From Halobacillus kuroshimensis DSM 18393 (GTDB lineage Bacteria > Bacillota > Bacilli > Bacillales > Halobacillaceae): a stretch of 64,000 bases of DNA. The position numbers and the translations under genes are program-made. The notes below the pieces were generated by a model. That model saw only the letters and a list, made by a program, of their open reading frames with translations, searched no databases and was not told where the DNA came from. Where the stretch lies: the NCBI RefSeq assembly GCF_000425705.1, contig NZ_AUDY01000016.1, positions 1 through 64,000 on the forward strand, written 5' to 3'. Shown one piece after another: positions 41,966-51,190 of the stretch. Each line of letters starts with the position of its first letter. Positions within the stretch are counted from its first letter, which is position 1.

Positions 41966-43105
41966 CTACCGGGTCTGCAGACGGCCTTTATAGATGATAC
42001 TTTCCTCTAACGGAATATCAAGGTCTTTAGCCATCTTTTTCAAACGCTTCTCTTCCACAGGGTTGACGATGGAAACGACACGTCCTTCCACTGCCCCGAT
42101 GCGGCCGGTCCTTCCTGCTCTATGCACATAAGAGCTCGGGTCCTTCGGAATATCCAGATTGACGACGTAATTGATTTCGTGGATATCCAGTCCTCTCGCG
42201 GCCACATCTGTCGCCATCAACAATGGATAAGTCCCGTTACGGAACTCCTTGACCGCTTTTGCTCGCTGCTCTTTTTTCGCATCACTGTGAAGGAGACCAA
42301 GGTCCAGCTTTTTGTAAACCAGTTTTTCAGCCATCACATTCAGTTTGGCGATATCCTGCATGAAGGCTAGTCCTGTGAACCCTTCGGTGTGGGCCAGCTT
42401 CCGGACCATTTCAATTTTTTCCCGATCTTCACTCACGATATAATGGTGGGTCACTTGTGGCTTTTTCATCTCTTCATCAATGCGGATGACTTCAGCATTC
42501 TCATCCATGAATGTCTGCGCCAGGTCGATGACTTCATCTGGAAGAGTCGCAGAGAACAACAGCTTCTGCGTATCACGCTGGACGCTTTTTAAAATATGGT
42601 TGATCGTTTCTTTGTGTTCAGGGACGAGAAGCTGATCCGCTTCATCAAGAACGACAGCCTTTACTTCATGGGCTTTTAATTTCTTTTTCTGGATGAGCTC
42701 ATGGACACGCCCCGGCGTCCCTGCCACCATATGCGGTTTCTTTTTCAATTTATCGATTTGACGTTTCACATTTGCCCCGCCAATCAACGTTGTGCTCGTA
42801 ATCCCGCTTCCCTTCGTCCACTTTTGAATTTCCTGGTGAATCTGCATCACCAGCTCATGGGAAGAAGCAAGGAGAAGGACCTGGGTATGCTTTTGGCTGC
42901 TGTCGATTTTCTCAATCAGTGGAAGAAGATAGGCAAGGGTTTTCCCACTTCCTGTCGGTGCTTCTGCCAGCACATCCTCCCCCGCTGAAATAGGAGGAAG
43001 AGACGCTTCCTGCACAGCTGTCCACGAATCAAAGCCGGATTCCTCCCATGCCTGTTTCGTAGAGGAAGATAAGCTCTCCAGCCATTCCTGTTGTTTATCT
43101 GTCAT
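41966..43105 (-). CDS. DEAD-box RNA helicase (YfmL-like)
   Basis: A 379-residue minimal DEAD-box helicase with all core motifs and no C-terminal RNA-binding extension: Walker A APTGSGKT near residue 49, DEAD in VLDEADQLL near 152, SAT in LLFSATLPDE near 184, and ATDVAARGLD with HRAGRTGRIG near 291-325. Bacillus subtilis YfmL has this compact form and acts in ribosome assembly, especially in the cold. Single gene with AAAGGAACG site. Confidence 0.9.
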   Translation of the reverse strand: MTDKQQEWLESLSSSTKQAWEESGFDSWTAVQEASLPPISAGEDVLAEAPTGSGKTLAYLLPLIEKIDSSQKHTQVLLLASSHELVMQIHQEIQKWTKGSGITSTTLIGGANVKRQIDKLKKKPHMVAGTPGRVHELIQKKKLKAHEVKAVVLDEADQLLVPEHKETINHILKSVQRDTQKLLFSATLPDEVIDLAQTFMDENAEVIRIDEEMKKPQVTHHYIVSEDREKIEMVRKLAHTEGFTGLAFMQDIAKLNVMAEKLVYKKLDLGLLHSDAKKEQRAKAVKEFRNGTYPLLMATDVAARGLDIHEINYVVNLDIPKDPSSYVHRAGRTGRIGAVEGRVVSIVNPVEEKRLKKMAKDLDIPLEESIIYKGRLQTR

Positions 43106-43156
43106 GATTTATTCGTTCCTTTCTATCTGAAAAACATAGTATATGATCCACGGTAT

Positions 43157-43199
43157 AAAAAATAGGCCTCTTCCCATTTCGTTTGATGGAGAGGCCTTC
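43157..43199 (-). terminator. Terminator of the SRPBCC gene
   Basis: GAAGGCCTCTCC/GGGAAGAGGCCT-type stem followed leftward by ATTTTTTA. Confidence 0.75.
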
Positions 43200-43241
43200 A
43201 TGTGTGATCCACAGCTTACTTCCAGTATAGCATGATTGGGT

Positions 43242-43676
43242 TTAAGATTCGATAAACTTCTTCAAGTGCTGCAGGTGATCCTGGTCTTCTTTTTTTATGA
43301 TCTGTTTGATTAACGGGCGGGTCAGCGTATTGCGAAGTCCCTGTGTGAACAATTCACCCTTGAAGACCACCTTCGTTCCTCCCGGTGCCGGTTCAAACTG
43401 ATAATGGTAACGAAGGTCAAGACCACTCTGCACACTCTTCACCGAATACGACCGGTTTTCTTCCAAGGCGGTGACCTCAATGACCGCCGAGACCTTCCTG
43501 CCTCTAATCTCTCTCGTCTCTTTGAATTTATACCCTTCCCTTACAGGGCCATCACTCAGCAGTTCCACCGCAACGACCGCTTCCATAATCTGCGGACTGT
43601 TGGAAAAATCCACAGCAGCTTGGAATACTTCTTCTACCGGCCGTTCAATCAGGACCGTCTGGGTCATAAAACTCAT
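43242..43676 (-). CDS. SRPBCC-family ligand-binding protein
   Basis: A 144-residue START/polyketide-cyclase-like protein. Family features are VLIERPVEEVFQAAVDF near residue 8 and the repeating beta-strand pattern through TKVVFKGELF near 101, followed by the C-terminal helix. Such proteins bind hydrophobic ligands. ATG 43676 sits behind a strong GAGGAGG; the longer upstream frame has no ribosome site. Divergent from the NhaC antiporter gene. Confidence 0.85.
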   Translation of the reverse strand: MSFMTQTVLIERPVEEVFQAAVDFSNSPQIMEAVVAVELLSDGPVREGYKFKETREIRGRKVSAVIEVTALEENRSYSVKSVQSGLDLRYHYQFEPAPGGTKVVFKGELFTQGLRNTLTRPLIKQIIKKEDQDHLQHLKKFIES

Positions 43677-43828
43677 AGTCTTCCTCCTCTCTCTCCTTTT
43701 CCTATTCTCCACAAAAGGCCCTTCCCCCTTTTTCCAGATGATGATTCCATTTCTCCCGATCCTGGAGGTATAACACGTGCGGAAACACACAACCTACGAA
43801 AAATAGAGGTATGAAAGGGGGACCGATT

Positions 43829-45235
43829 ATGGACTGGTTATCCGTCCTTCCATTTATCGTTGTCATCTTCGCAGCCATATGGACCAGGCAGGTCGTTCCA
43901 AGTCTCCTCTTCGCGGTTGTTGTTGCCGGATATATTATGGATTTCCACTGGCTTGGAGGGATGTTGACGGCTCTCGGTTTTATTATTGACGGCCTGAAGG
44001 ATGAAAGCAACATTAAAATCATCCTGTTTTTATATGCTTTTTCTGCTTTGATCGGTCTGATTAAAATGTCCGGCGGGATTAAAGGGTTTGTGCAGGAAGC
44101 GGCCGAACGGATTGAACATAAGCGGGGAGCTTTTATGCTGACCTGGATTTCCTCTGTCGGAACCTTCAGCGCCCCAAGCTTCCGGATCGTCACGATTGGA
44201 CCTGTCATGAAAGCGCTAAGAAAATCCATCCCTATGACGAAACAGGAGCTTGGATTTGTCATCGAGACGACCGCCTCCCCCCTCGTCGTCCTGATTCCGA
44301 TTGCTACAGCCTTCGTCGGCTACATGACCTCCGTCATCGAATTATCACTTAAACAGGCAGGACTGGAGGGAGACTCCTACAGCCTTTACATTCAAAGCAT
44401 TCCCTACAACTTTTTCGCTTTTGCAATGCTCGGGGTAGGCTTCTATCTAAGTTTTTTCCATAAAAATAAGACGCCTGCCACCGATGCTGAAAATCATGGG
44501 GAGCAGACGGAGGATGATCATTGGGAGGACTGCCACCCGGCCGTAACGAAAGATCTTCCTGCCAAACCGTGGCATTTGATTGTCCCTTTGATCAGCGTCA
44601 TTTTCCTGACTTTTCTACTCATGTACAGTCTCGGCGTTCAAGCCGGACGCCAAGGACTCGATGCTCTGATCAACGCCAATGTGCTTGATGCCATGGTCCT
44701 TGCGGTTGTGCTTACGTTAACAGCCTTTGTCATCTACCTGAAGCTGCGGTCGGAATCCTTGAAAAAAATGATGGACAGCTTAATTGCCGGCGGGAATGAT
44801 ATGATGGGCGTCATCCTTCTCCTTGCGATGGTATGGGGGCTGAGCACCGGATCGGAAGCGCTTGGTTTTGCGGAGACGATCTCCTCCTCCTTTTCCTGGG
44901 TCCCTGCAGGATTTGTCGCCGTGATTACTTTTATTGCAGGTTGCGGCATCTCCTACTTCATCGGGTCCTCCTGGGGGACTTGGGGCATCCTGATGCCTGT
45001 CGGAGTATCCATTGCAGCTGCCGCCGACAGTTCCCTTCCTATGGTAATCGGAGCTGTTTTTGCAAGTGGTACGTTCGGAGCTTTCGCTTCTCCTTTAAGT
45101 GACGATACGAATACGACGGCCGGAATTCTGGATTTGAATCCTATGAAGTACGCCCGGTTCAAGCTCCGGCCCGCTCTCATTGCCGCCGGTGCTGCCGCTG
45201 TTCTCTATTTCATGCTTTCCTTCTTCCTTACTTGA
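43829..45235 (+). CDS. Na+/H+ antiporter, NhaC family
   Basis: About 468 residues with about 11-12 membrane helices. Family motifs include SVGTFSAPSFRIVTIGPVM near residue 116, ETTASPLVVLIPIATAF near 150 and GTFGAFASPLSDDTNTTAGI near 417. It probably exports Na+ in exchange for H+, which suits a salt-adapted organism. A hydrophilic, acidic loop rich in His/Asp/Glu (about 220-245) could bind cations. ATG 43829 is correctly spaced from AAAGGGGG. Monocistronic. Confidence 0.9.
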   Translation: MDWLSVLPFIVVIFAAIWTRQVVPSLLFAVVVAGYIMDFHWLGGMLTALGFIIDGLKDESNIKIILFLYAFSALIGLIKMSGGIKGFVQEAAERIEHKRGAFMLTWISSVGTFSAPSFRIVTIGPVMKALRKSIPMTKQELGFVIETTASPLVVLIPIATAFVGYMTSVIELSLKQAGLEGDSYSLYIQSIPYNFFAFAMLGVGFYLSFFHKNKTPATDAENHGEQTEDDHWEDCHPAVTKDLPAKPWHLIVPLISVIFLTFLLMYSLGVQAGRQGLDALINANVLDAMVLAVVLTLTAFVIYLKLRSESLKKMMDSLIAGGNDMMGVILLLAMVWGLSTGSEALGFAETISSSFSWVPAGFVAVITFIAGCGISYFIGSSWGTWGILMPVGVSIAAAADSSLPMVIGAVFASGTFGAFASPLSDDTNTTAGILDLNPMKYARFKLRPALIAAGAAAVLYFMLSFFLT

Positions 45236-45247
45236 ACATTGAAGCAC

Positions 45248-45290
45248 AAAAAAGGAGCTGATCCGCTTAAACAGATCAGCTCCTTTTTTC
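45248..45290 (+). terminator. Terminator after the NhaC gene
   Basis: Perfect arms AAAGGAGCTGATC/GATCAGCTCCTTT with T-tract; A-tract on the left allows use in both directions. Confidence 0.92.
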
Positions 45291-45303
45291 AGAGTCTCAT
45301 TTG

Positions 45304-45318
45304 GTGACGCCTGCGGCA
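45304..45318. repeat. Short match to the composite-repeat hairpin arm
   Basis: GGTGACGCCTGCGG matches the outer left arm of the large hairpin in copy 2 (from about 23304). It again lies just behind an intrinsic terminator. The remainder of the element is absent, so it may be a remnant or chance. Confidence 0.4.
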
Positions 45319-45385
45319 GAAAGCCGAGCGGTAATCCACATTTTATCCAGCTTGAACACCGGGGAGCCGGAGTGGTTTTCCAGCC

Positions 45386-45871
45386 TCATTTGATTGGCAG
45401 ATAGAGACAGTATCTTGTTTCCTGTCCTGTGTAAGGATGATACTCCTCAAAGCCGAATCCTTCCACCTGCTGATATCCATTTTCTACAATCCATTGATGA
45501 AGAAACGTATACGGGTCAAAGTCATGAATAGAAGGGTCATAATCGATCATGGCGTACGTGTGAGCAGGGACGGTTTTTGTAATCATATCCTGTGGAATCT
45601 TTTCAAAACTCTCGACTTCCACGGCAGCAATCCAATAAAAAGCATCTCTGGATTCATTCCAATTCGGCGGGTCTACAAACATTCCGATCGAACGGGGGGC
45701 GTGGACACGGTTCTTCACTTTCGGCAGTTTCATCGTATGAAACTGCTCCATCAGCCTCGGCACCTTGATGGACCGTTCATCCATCATCGTTTGACAAGAG
45801 ACACCGACCACCTTGAAATGGGGCTTTTGAACGACCTTAGGTTCCACTGCTGTTGTCACTTGCTCACTCAT
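45386..45871 (-). CDS. GyrI-like/effector-binding domain protein
   Basis: A 161-residue protein formed by a single effector-binding (AraC_E_bind/GyrI-like) domain: FKVVGVSCQTMMDER near residue 18, a central FYWIAAVEVESFEKIP and the closing GFGFEEYHPYTGQETRYCLYLPIK. It has no DNA-binding domain of its own. Stand-alone members may bind hydrophobic drugs. ATG 45871 follows AAAGGAG at 10 bases; the longer upstream frame lacks a site. Confidence 0.85.
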   Translation of the reverse strand: MSEQVTTAVEPKVVQKPHFKVVGVSCQTMMDERSIKVPRLMEQFHTMKLPKVKNRVHAPRSIGMFVDPPNWNESRDAFYWIAAVEVESFEKIPQDMITKTVPAHTYAMIDYDPSIHDFDPYTFLHQWIVENGYQQVEGFGFEEYHPYTGQETRYCLYLPIK

Positions 45872-45998
45872 TGCATGGCCACTCCTTTTGATTTTGATCT
45901 CTCTTTGACTACTTCCACATGAAACCTTGTAATCCCTTGTAGAAATATCGCGTTCGATGATATTCGCAGCCATTCGACTATCTTTTTATGCACCCTGG

Positions 45999-46037
45999 CG
46001 TAAGATAAAGTATAAAGTTCCATTCCTTTATCTTACG
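45999..46037. repeat. Perfect 12-bp inverted repeat downstream of argF
   Basis: CGTAAGATAAAG (45999-46010) and CTTTATCTTACG (46026-46037) with a 15-base loop. There is no T-tract on either side, so it is either a weak or factor-dependent terminator for the arginine operon or an operator upstream of the effector-binding gene. Confidence 0.6.
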
Positions 46038-46064
46038 GTGGAGGGAGGAGCATTTATGTCACTT

Positions 46065-47021
46065 TTATTTCCAGCCGATAACCGCCTGGAGAACAGCCTT
46101 CTGCACGTGCATACGATTTTCAGCCTGTTGAAAAACGACCGAATGGGTTCCATCAATGACGTCGGCCGTCACTTCCTCTCCCCGGTGGGCAGGAAGACAG
46201 TGGAGGAAGGTGACATCGTCAGCCGCCTGCTCCAACAATGCACCATTGACCTGGTAACCGTTGAAGTCCCGAAGGCGGGCCTCCGCTTCGTCCTCCTGCC
46301 CCATACTCGCCCAGACATCTGTATAAATGACATCAGCCTTCCATGAGGCACGCGTGGGGTCGGATTCGATCGTCACTTTCCCGTCATATTTGCCGGCAAG
46401 CCCGCGGGCCCGTTCTGTCAGCTCCGTGTCCGGTTCATAGCCTTCCGGTGTACAGATGACCACTTCCATCCCCATCATAGCGGATAGGATCATCAAGGAG
46501 TGGGCCACATTGTTGCCATCGCCGATATAGACCACTTTCAATCCAGAAAGACGGCCCTTGATTTCAAGAATCGTAAAGATGTCCGCAAGAGCCTGACACG
46601 GATGGTAGCGATCACACAACCCGTTGATGACCGGGACAGAAGCATGAGCAGCCAGTTCCTCGAGTTTCTCATAGGAGGTGGTCCGGTACATAAGCGCATC
46701 CACATACCCTGACAGAACCTGTGCCGTATCGGCAATCGTTTCACCACGACCAATTTGAATATCCCTTGAATTCAAGTAAAGGGCGTGCCCTCCCATCTGG
46801 ACCATTCCGACTTCGAAGGACACCCGGGTTCTTGTGGAAGATTTCTCAAAGATCATGCCGAGCGTCTTCCCTTTCATGGACTGCGAGTAAGGATTCTCCT
46901 TCACATACTGGGCGGCCGCCAGAAGCCGGGAGACATCCGACTGGGTATAATCAAGCCACGTCAGCAGGTGACGGCCGTGCAGGGATTCATTGGCTGCGTG
47001 CATTTGTTCCATTAAATTCAT
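46065..47021 (-). CDS. argF: Ornithine carbamoyltransferase
   Basis: A 318-residue enzyme joining carbamoyl phosphate and ornithine to citrulline. Visible signatures are the carbamoyl phosphate loop SSTRTRVSFEVG near residue 60, HPCQALADIFTI near 141, DGNNVAHS near 163 and the ornithine-binding HCLPAHRGEEV near 273. It is the last gene of the cluster; its ATG overlaps the carB stop (ATGA), with AAGGAG upstream. Confidence 0.95.
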   Translation of the reverse strand: MNLMEQMHAANESLHGRHLLTWLDYTQSDVSRLLAAAQYVKENPYSQSMKGKTLGMIFEKSSTRTRVSFEVGMVQMGGHALYLNSRDIQIGRGETIADTAQVLSGYVDALMYRTTSYEKLEELAAHASVPVINGLCDRYHPCQALADIFTILEIKGRLSGLKVVYIGDGNNVAHSLMILSAMMGMEVVICTPEGYEPDTELTERARGLAGKYDGKVTIESDPTRASWKADVIYTDVWASMGQEDEAEARLRDFNGYQVNGALLEQAADDVTFLHCLPAHRGEEVTADVIDGTHSVVFQQAENRMHVQKAVLQAVIGWK

Positions 47022-50000
47022 AGGGATTTCACTCCTTCAAGGGATTGTTGCGGCAGAGGGACAGGGACAGGATCTTTGCATTCCAATCCTTTTACATACG
47101 CATCAAAGGTCGCTGCCTCGCTCATGACGGTCAGGCCGTTTTTGACAGCTGTAATTCTGCGTTTTTCTGCTTCCTCACCCGATTGGTCATTGACATAAAC
47201 AGCAGCATCTTCTTTCGTAATCCATTCCTTAAAGGGCAGGTCAGAAGCTTCCGGGACGTGTCTTCCTTCCAGTTCCACTAAACACGCTTCCTTTACGTCA
47301 TACAGATCAGGGAGGTGAGCGAATACCTTGGCAAGAGCTTCCTCGACCGTTTCGCCTAGACACATGCCTTCACCCGTCGATTTCATGTTCGGGCCAAGCT
47401 TATGATCCAGGTCCGTCATGGCATAGGAGGAGAAAAGCGGATATTTGACAGCTGTCTCCTGAAAAACGGGATCCGGCTGTTGGGATAGACTGAATTCAGC
47501 GTCGTCGGTCAGGATCCGGACGGCCCAGTCCACCATCGGGATATCTGCGACCTTACTGACGATCGGAACCGTACGGCTTGCCCGCGGATTGACTTCCAGG
47601 ACGTACACGTCATCCTGCTGAATGAGAAATTGAATGTTCATTAAGCCGCAATAGGTGAATTCCACCGCAATTTTTTCACTATACGTGCGGATTTTCTGCT
47701 TCAATGAATCTGTCAGTGTGGATGGAAATACAGCCATACTGTCGCCTGAATGAACTCCACCAGGTTCGATATGTTCGATGATGTCCGGCAGGTAGATCGA
47801 ATGGCCGTCCGACACGAGATCCACCTCTACTTCCGCTCCTTGAAGCAGAGAGTCCAAAACGATCGGATAATGACGATCATCCGATTCAGCGAGCGCCTGC
47901 TCCAGCTCCTGTTTATCCTGTACAATGACCATTCCCTGACCACCAATGACATACGAGGGGCGGCAGAGAAGCGGGAAGGTATAAGAATCCGCAGCTTCCA
48001 GCGCTTCTTGCTTGGAATGACAGGTCGTTCCGGCCACATGCGGGATACCGAGTTTTTTCAGCGCTGCGTAAAATTTATCACGGTCCTCCAGGGCATCAAG
48101 CACATCGGCGCGGACCCCAGCTAACGGAAGGCCCGCTTTCTCCAAGTCTTCGGCCAGATTAATCGCCGTCTGTCCTCCAAACTGAGGGAAGACAAGGTCA
48201 ATGCTTTCGTGTTCCACAATGGAAGCGATGATTTCTTTTTGGATCGGTTCAAAATAAAGGCGGTCGGCGGTTTCATAATCGGTACTGACCGTTTCCGGAT
48301 TATTATTGATCATGATCGTCGTCCATCCCTGCTTCTGAAGGCTTTCAATCGCCTTAACTGCACTGTAGTCGAATTCAACACCCTGACCAATTCGAATGGG
48401 CCCGGAACCAAGAATCAACGCCTTCTTCCCTTTTGAAGGAAGCGGTGCAATTTCATTCATACCGGCAAAAGTACTGTATACGTAGTTTGTTGCGGCTTCA
48501 AATTCGGCCGCACATGTATCGACAAGTTTAAAGGAACGCTGGATATCATACTCTCTGCGTGCCTCTTCCACATCGGCTGTTGTGCACCCGGCGAGTGCTG
48601 CGATATGGTCGTCCAAAAACCCGTAGACTTTTGCCTGATGAAGCAGCGGCTGTGACAGTCCTTCCGTACCAAGAGCCATTTCTGTATCGACTAAATGACG
48701 GATGACTTGAAGGAACAAAGGATCGATTTGTGTCTCCTGATGGATTTTATCCATCGACGTCCCTTTCCGAATCAAGTCATAGATGGCAAAAAAGCGCAGG
48801 TCCGTCGGCTGGTACAGATGGTACCAATGATTGTCCACTTCAGGAATTTTCGTATCGAGCGATTGTACAGCCTTCTGGAACGCTCCCTCCATCGTACGGT
48901 CGATCGCCATCACTTCGCCGGTCGCCCGCATTTTTGTGCCAAGCGAACGGTCCGCCTGTGGAAACTTATCAAACGGCCATCTTGGGAATTTGACGACAAC
49001 ATAGTCAAGAGCAGGCTCGAAACTTGCGTACGTATATCCTGTTAATGGATTCTCCAGCTCATCCAGTGTGTATCCAAGTGCAATCTTGGCAGCCATTTTA
49101 GCAATCGGGTAGCCCGTCGCCTTTGAAGCAAGGGCGGAGGAGCGGCTGACACGCGGATTGACTTCAATGACGTAATACTGCTTGCTTACAGGATCGAGGG
49201 CCAGCTGGACATTGCATCCTCCAATGACTTCAAGCGCTGATACGATTTTTATTGAAGCGGAACGAAGCATTTGATAGTCATCATCTGTCAAAGATTGAGA
49301 AGGCGCGACGACGATGGAATCCCCCGTATGCACACCGACGGGATCGAAGTTTTCCATATTGCAAACCGAAATACACGTCCCCTTATGGTCCCGCATGATT
49401 TCATATTCGATTTCTTTAAAGCCGGCAATGCTTTTTTCGACGATGACCTGATGAATCGGACTCGCCTTTAAACCTGTAGCTATCAATTCATCCAGGTCTG
49501 CCTCATCGTGAACGATTCCACCACCGCGTCCCCCAAGGGTGTAGGCCGGGCGGCTGATGATTGGATAACCGACCTCAGCAGCGAACACGCGCGCTTGTTC
49601 CGTCGTAGTGATGACCTCACTTTCCGGTACCGGCTGATCAAGGTCGTTCATCAAGGCACGGAACAATTCACGGTCTTCTCCCTGCATAATCGAGGAGATT
49701 CCTGTCCCCAGAAGAGTGAGGTCATATTTTTTCAACACTTCTTCCTTTTCCAGTTCGACGGCGAGGTTCAGTGCCGTCTGCCCGCCCAGCCCCGCTAAAA
49801 GGGAATCCGGGCGCTCCATCGCAATGATTTTTTCCAGACTCGCTACCGTCAGTGGTTCGCAGTAGACTTTATCCGCAATATCATAATCCGTCATGATGGT
49901 CGCCGGGTTATTGTTGACGAGGATGACTTCATGACCTTCTTCTTTCAGCGCCAGACATCCCTGTGTTCCGGAATAATCAAACTCTGCGGCTTGACCGATC

Positions 50001-50038
50001 ATGATCGGACCTGATCCGATAACCAATACTTTAGACAT
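47018..50038 (-). CDS. carB: Carbamoyl-phosphate synthase large chain, arginine-specific
   Basis: A 1006-residue protein with two homologous ATP-grasp halves (about 1-400 and 545-930). Each half has glycine-rich nucleotide motifs (GSGPIMIGQAAEFDYSG near residue 8, GSGPIRIGQGVEFDYS near 552) and an EVNPRVSRSSALASK/EVNPRASRTVPIVSK signature. The C-terminal MGS-like regulatory domain is short (about 75 residues), as in arginine-dedicated Bacillus enzymes, so UMP/ornithine-type allostery may be weak. It works with CarA. The start overlaps the carA end by 8 bases. Confidence 0.95.
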   Translation of the reverse strand: MSKVLVIGSGPIMIGQAAEFDYSGTQGCLALKEEGHEVILVNNNPATIMTDYDIADKVYCEPLTVASLEKIIAMERPDSLLAGLGGQTALNLAVELEKEEVLKKYDLTLLGTGISSIMQGEDRELFRALMNDLDQPVPESEVITTTEQARVFAAEVGYPIISRPAYTLGGRGGGIVHDEADLDELIATGLKASPIHQVIVEKSIAGFKEIEYEIMRDHKGTCISVCNMENFDPVGVHTGDSIVVAPSQSLTDDDYQMLRSASIKIVSALEVIGGCNVQLALDPVSKQYYVIEVNPRVSRSSALASKATGYPIAKMAAKIALGYTLDELENPLTGYTYASFEPALDYVVVKFPRWPFDKFPQADRSLGTKMRATGEVMAIDRTMEGAFQKAVQSLDTKIPEVDNHWYHLYQPTDLRFFAIYDLIRKGTSMDKIHQETQIDPLFLQVIRHLVDTEMALGTEGLSQPLLHQAKVYGFLDDHIAALAGCTTADVEEARREYDIQRSFKLVDTCAAEFEAATNYVYSTFAGMNEIAPLPSKGKKALILGSGPIRIGQGVEFDYSAVKAIESLQKQGWTTIMINNNPETVSTDYETADRLYFEPIQKEIIASIVEHESIDLVFPQFGGQTAINLAEDLEKAGLPLAGVRADVLDALEDRDKFYAALKKLGIPHVAGTTCHSKQEALEAADSYTFPLLCRPSYVIGGQGMVIVQDKQELEQALAESDDRHYPIVLDSLLQGAEVEVDLVSDGHSIYLPDIIEHIEPGGVHSGDSMAVFPSTLTDSLKQKIRTYSEKIAVEFTYCGLMNIQFLIQQDDVYVLEVNPRASRTVPIVSKVADIPMVDWAVRILTDDAEFSLSQQPDPVFQETAVKYPLFSSYAMTDLDHKLGPNMKSTGEGMCLGETVEEALAKVFAHLPDLYDVKEACLVELEGRHVPEASDLPFKEWITKEDAAVYVNDQSGEEAEKRRITAVKNGLTVMSEAATFDAYVKGLECKDPVPVPLPQQSLEGVKSL

Positions 50039-51092
50039 GTTCCTTCACTCCTTTGCTGCCTACAAGACTAATGAAATCATCAAACAACCATTCCGCATCC
50101 TGTGGACCAGGGTGGGCTTCAGGGTGGAACTGAGCCGACATCAACTGTCCTGAATCATGCATCAACCCTTCAATCGAACGATCATTCACATTAAAGAAAC
50201 GCTCTGACAGCGGCGTCTTTGATAAACTGTCTTTTTTCACAACGTAGTTATGATTCTGGGACGTTAGAAAAACCTTCCCTGTTACGGCGTCTTTGACAGG
50301 GTGATTGGCACCGCGGTGACCAAATGGAAGCTTCTCCGTATCCGCTCCGTAGGCCAGTGCAATAACCTGATGTCCCATGCAGATTCCGAAGGACGGATAC
50401 TCGTCGAGAACGGATTTGATTTGTTCAATCTTCGGTAAAGCATCTTTCGGGTCTCCAGGACCGTTGGACAAAATAATGGCATCTGGTTTCACCTTATGAA
50501 CCGCTTCAACCTGTGTAAAAGGAATAACCGACACTTTCACTTGGCGCTTCAGCAAAGCCTGCAGGATGGATTTTTTCCAGCCAAAATCGATTAAAGCGAC
50601 ATGAAGACTTCCTTCACCATACGTCTCTACCGTCTCCCCCTGTACAGCGAATATCTGCTGATCAGACGGTTCGGAAAAGTCGTGATGATTCTGATGACTC
50701 ATGACTGCCTGTTGTGTCCCATGAGCCCGTATCGCTTTCGTCACTTCCCTTGTATCTACGCCCGTAAGATAGGGCACCTGCTGCCCATCCAAATACGCCC
50801 CGAGCGACTGGGTCGACTGGTAGTGAGAAGGCTGCTGTGTGCATTGGTACATGACCACTCCGCTCACTTGAATTTCGCTGCTTTCTTCATCCGTATCATT
50901 AATGCCGTAGTTACCAATGAGTGGATACGTGAAAACGACAATCTGATCTTTGTAGGAGGGATCTGTGAGAACTTCCTGATATCCGGTCATTCCGGTAAAG
51001 AAAACAATCTCCCCCTGCATGGGTTCTTGTAACGTCGAAGAAGCCTTTCCTGTAAATGTCCGGCCGTCTTGTAAATGTAGATAACTTTTCAT
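50031..51092 (-). CDS. carA: Carbamoyl-phosphate synthase small chain, arginine-specific
   Basis: About 353 residues. The N-terminal CarA-specific domain (about 1-170) is followed by a class I glutamine amidotransferase domain with the nucleophile Cys in FGICMGHQVIAL near residue 235 and the His-Glu pair in QFHPEAHPGPQDAE near 325. It delivers ammonia to CarB. ATG 51092 fits the AGGTGA site; the GTG at 51101 lies inside it. It has its own ARG-box promoter after the argD terminator. Confidence 0.94.
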   Translation of the reverse strand: MKSYLHLQDGRTFTGKASSTLQEPMQGEIVFFTGMTGYQEVLTDPSYKDQIVVFTYPLIGNYGINDTDEESSEIQVSGVVMYQCTQQPSHYQSTQSLGAYLDGQQVPYLTGVDTREVTKAIRAHGTQQAVMSHQNHHDFSEPSDQQIFAVQGETVETYGEGSLHVALIDFGWKKSILQALLKRQVKVSVIPFTQVEAVHKVKPDAIILSNGPGDPKDALPKIEQIKSVLDEYPSFGICMGHQVIALAYGADTEKLPFGHRGANHPVKDAVTGKVFLTSQNHNYVVKKDSLSKTPLSERFFNVNDRSIEGLMHDSGQLMSAQFHPEAHPGPQDAEWLFDDFISLVGSKGVKEHV

Positions 51093-51108
51093 GACCTTCA
51101 CCTCGCTG

Positions 51109-51146
51109 AATGAATATTTATTATATATACTGAATTTTTATACATT
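51109..51146 (-). promoter_or_regulatory. carA promoter with two ARG-box-like operators
   Basis: On the minus strand a perfect TATAAT (complement of 51120-51125) is preceded at 17 bp by a weak -35. The spacer holds AATGTATAAAAATTCAGT (complement of 51129-51146), which fits 15 of 18 positions of the Bacillus ArgR/AhrC box as I recall it. A second, weaker box (51109-51126) covers the -10 region. Confidence 0.7.
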
Positions 51147-51158
51147 GAGTGTCTGGAA

Positions 51159-51188
51159 AAGACGGTGCTTAAAAGTCACCGTCTTATC
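51159..51188 (-). terminator. Terminator between argD and carA
   Basis: Perfect 9-bp arms AAGACGGTG/CACCGTCTT, followed leftward by TTCC after TTTT. The T-tract is short, so partial read-through into carA is likely. Confidence 0.7.
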
Positions 51189-51190
51189 TT

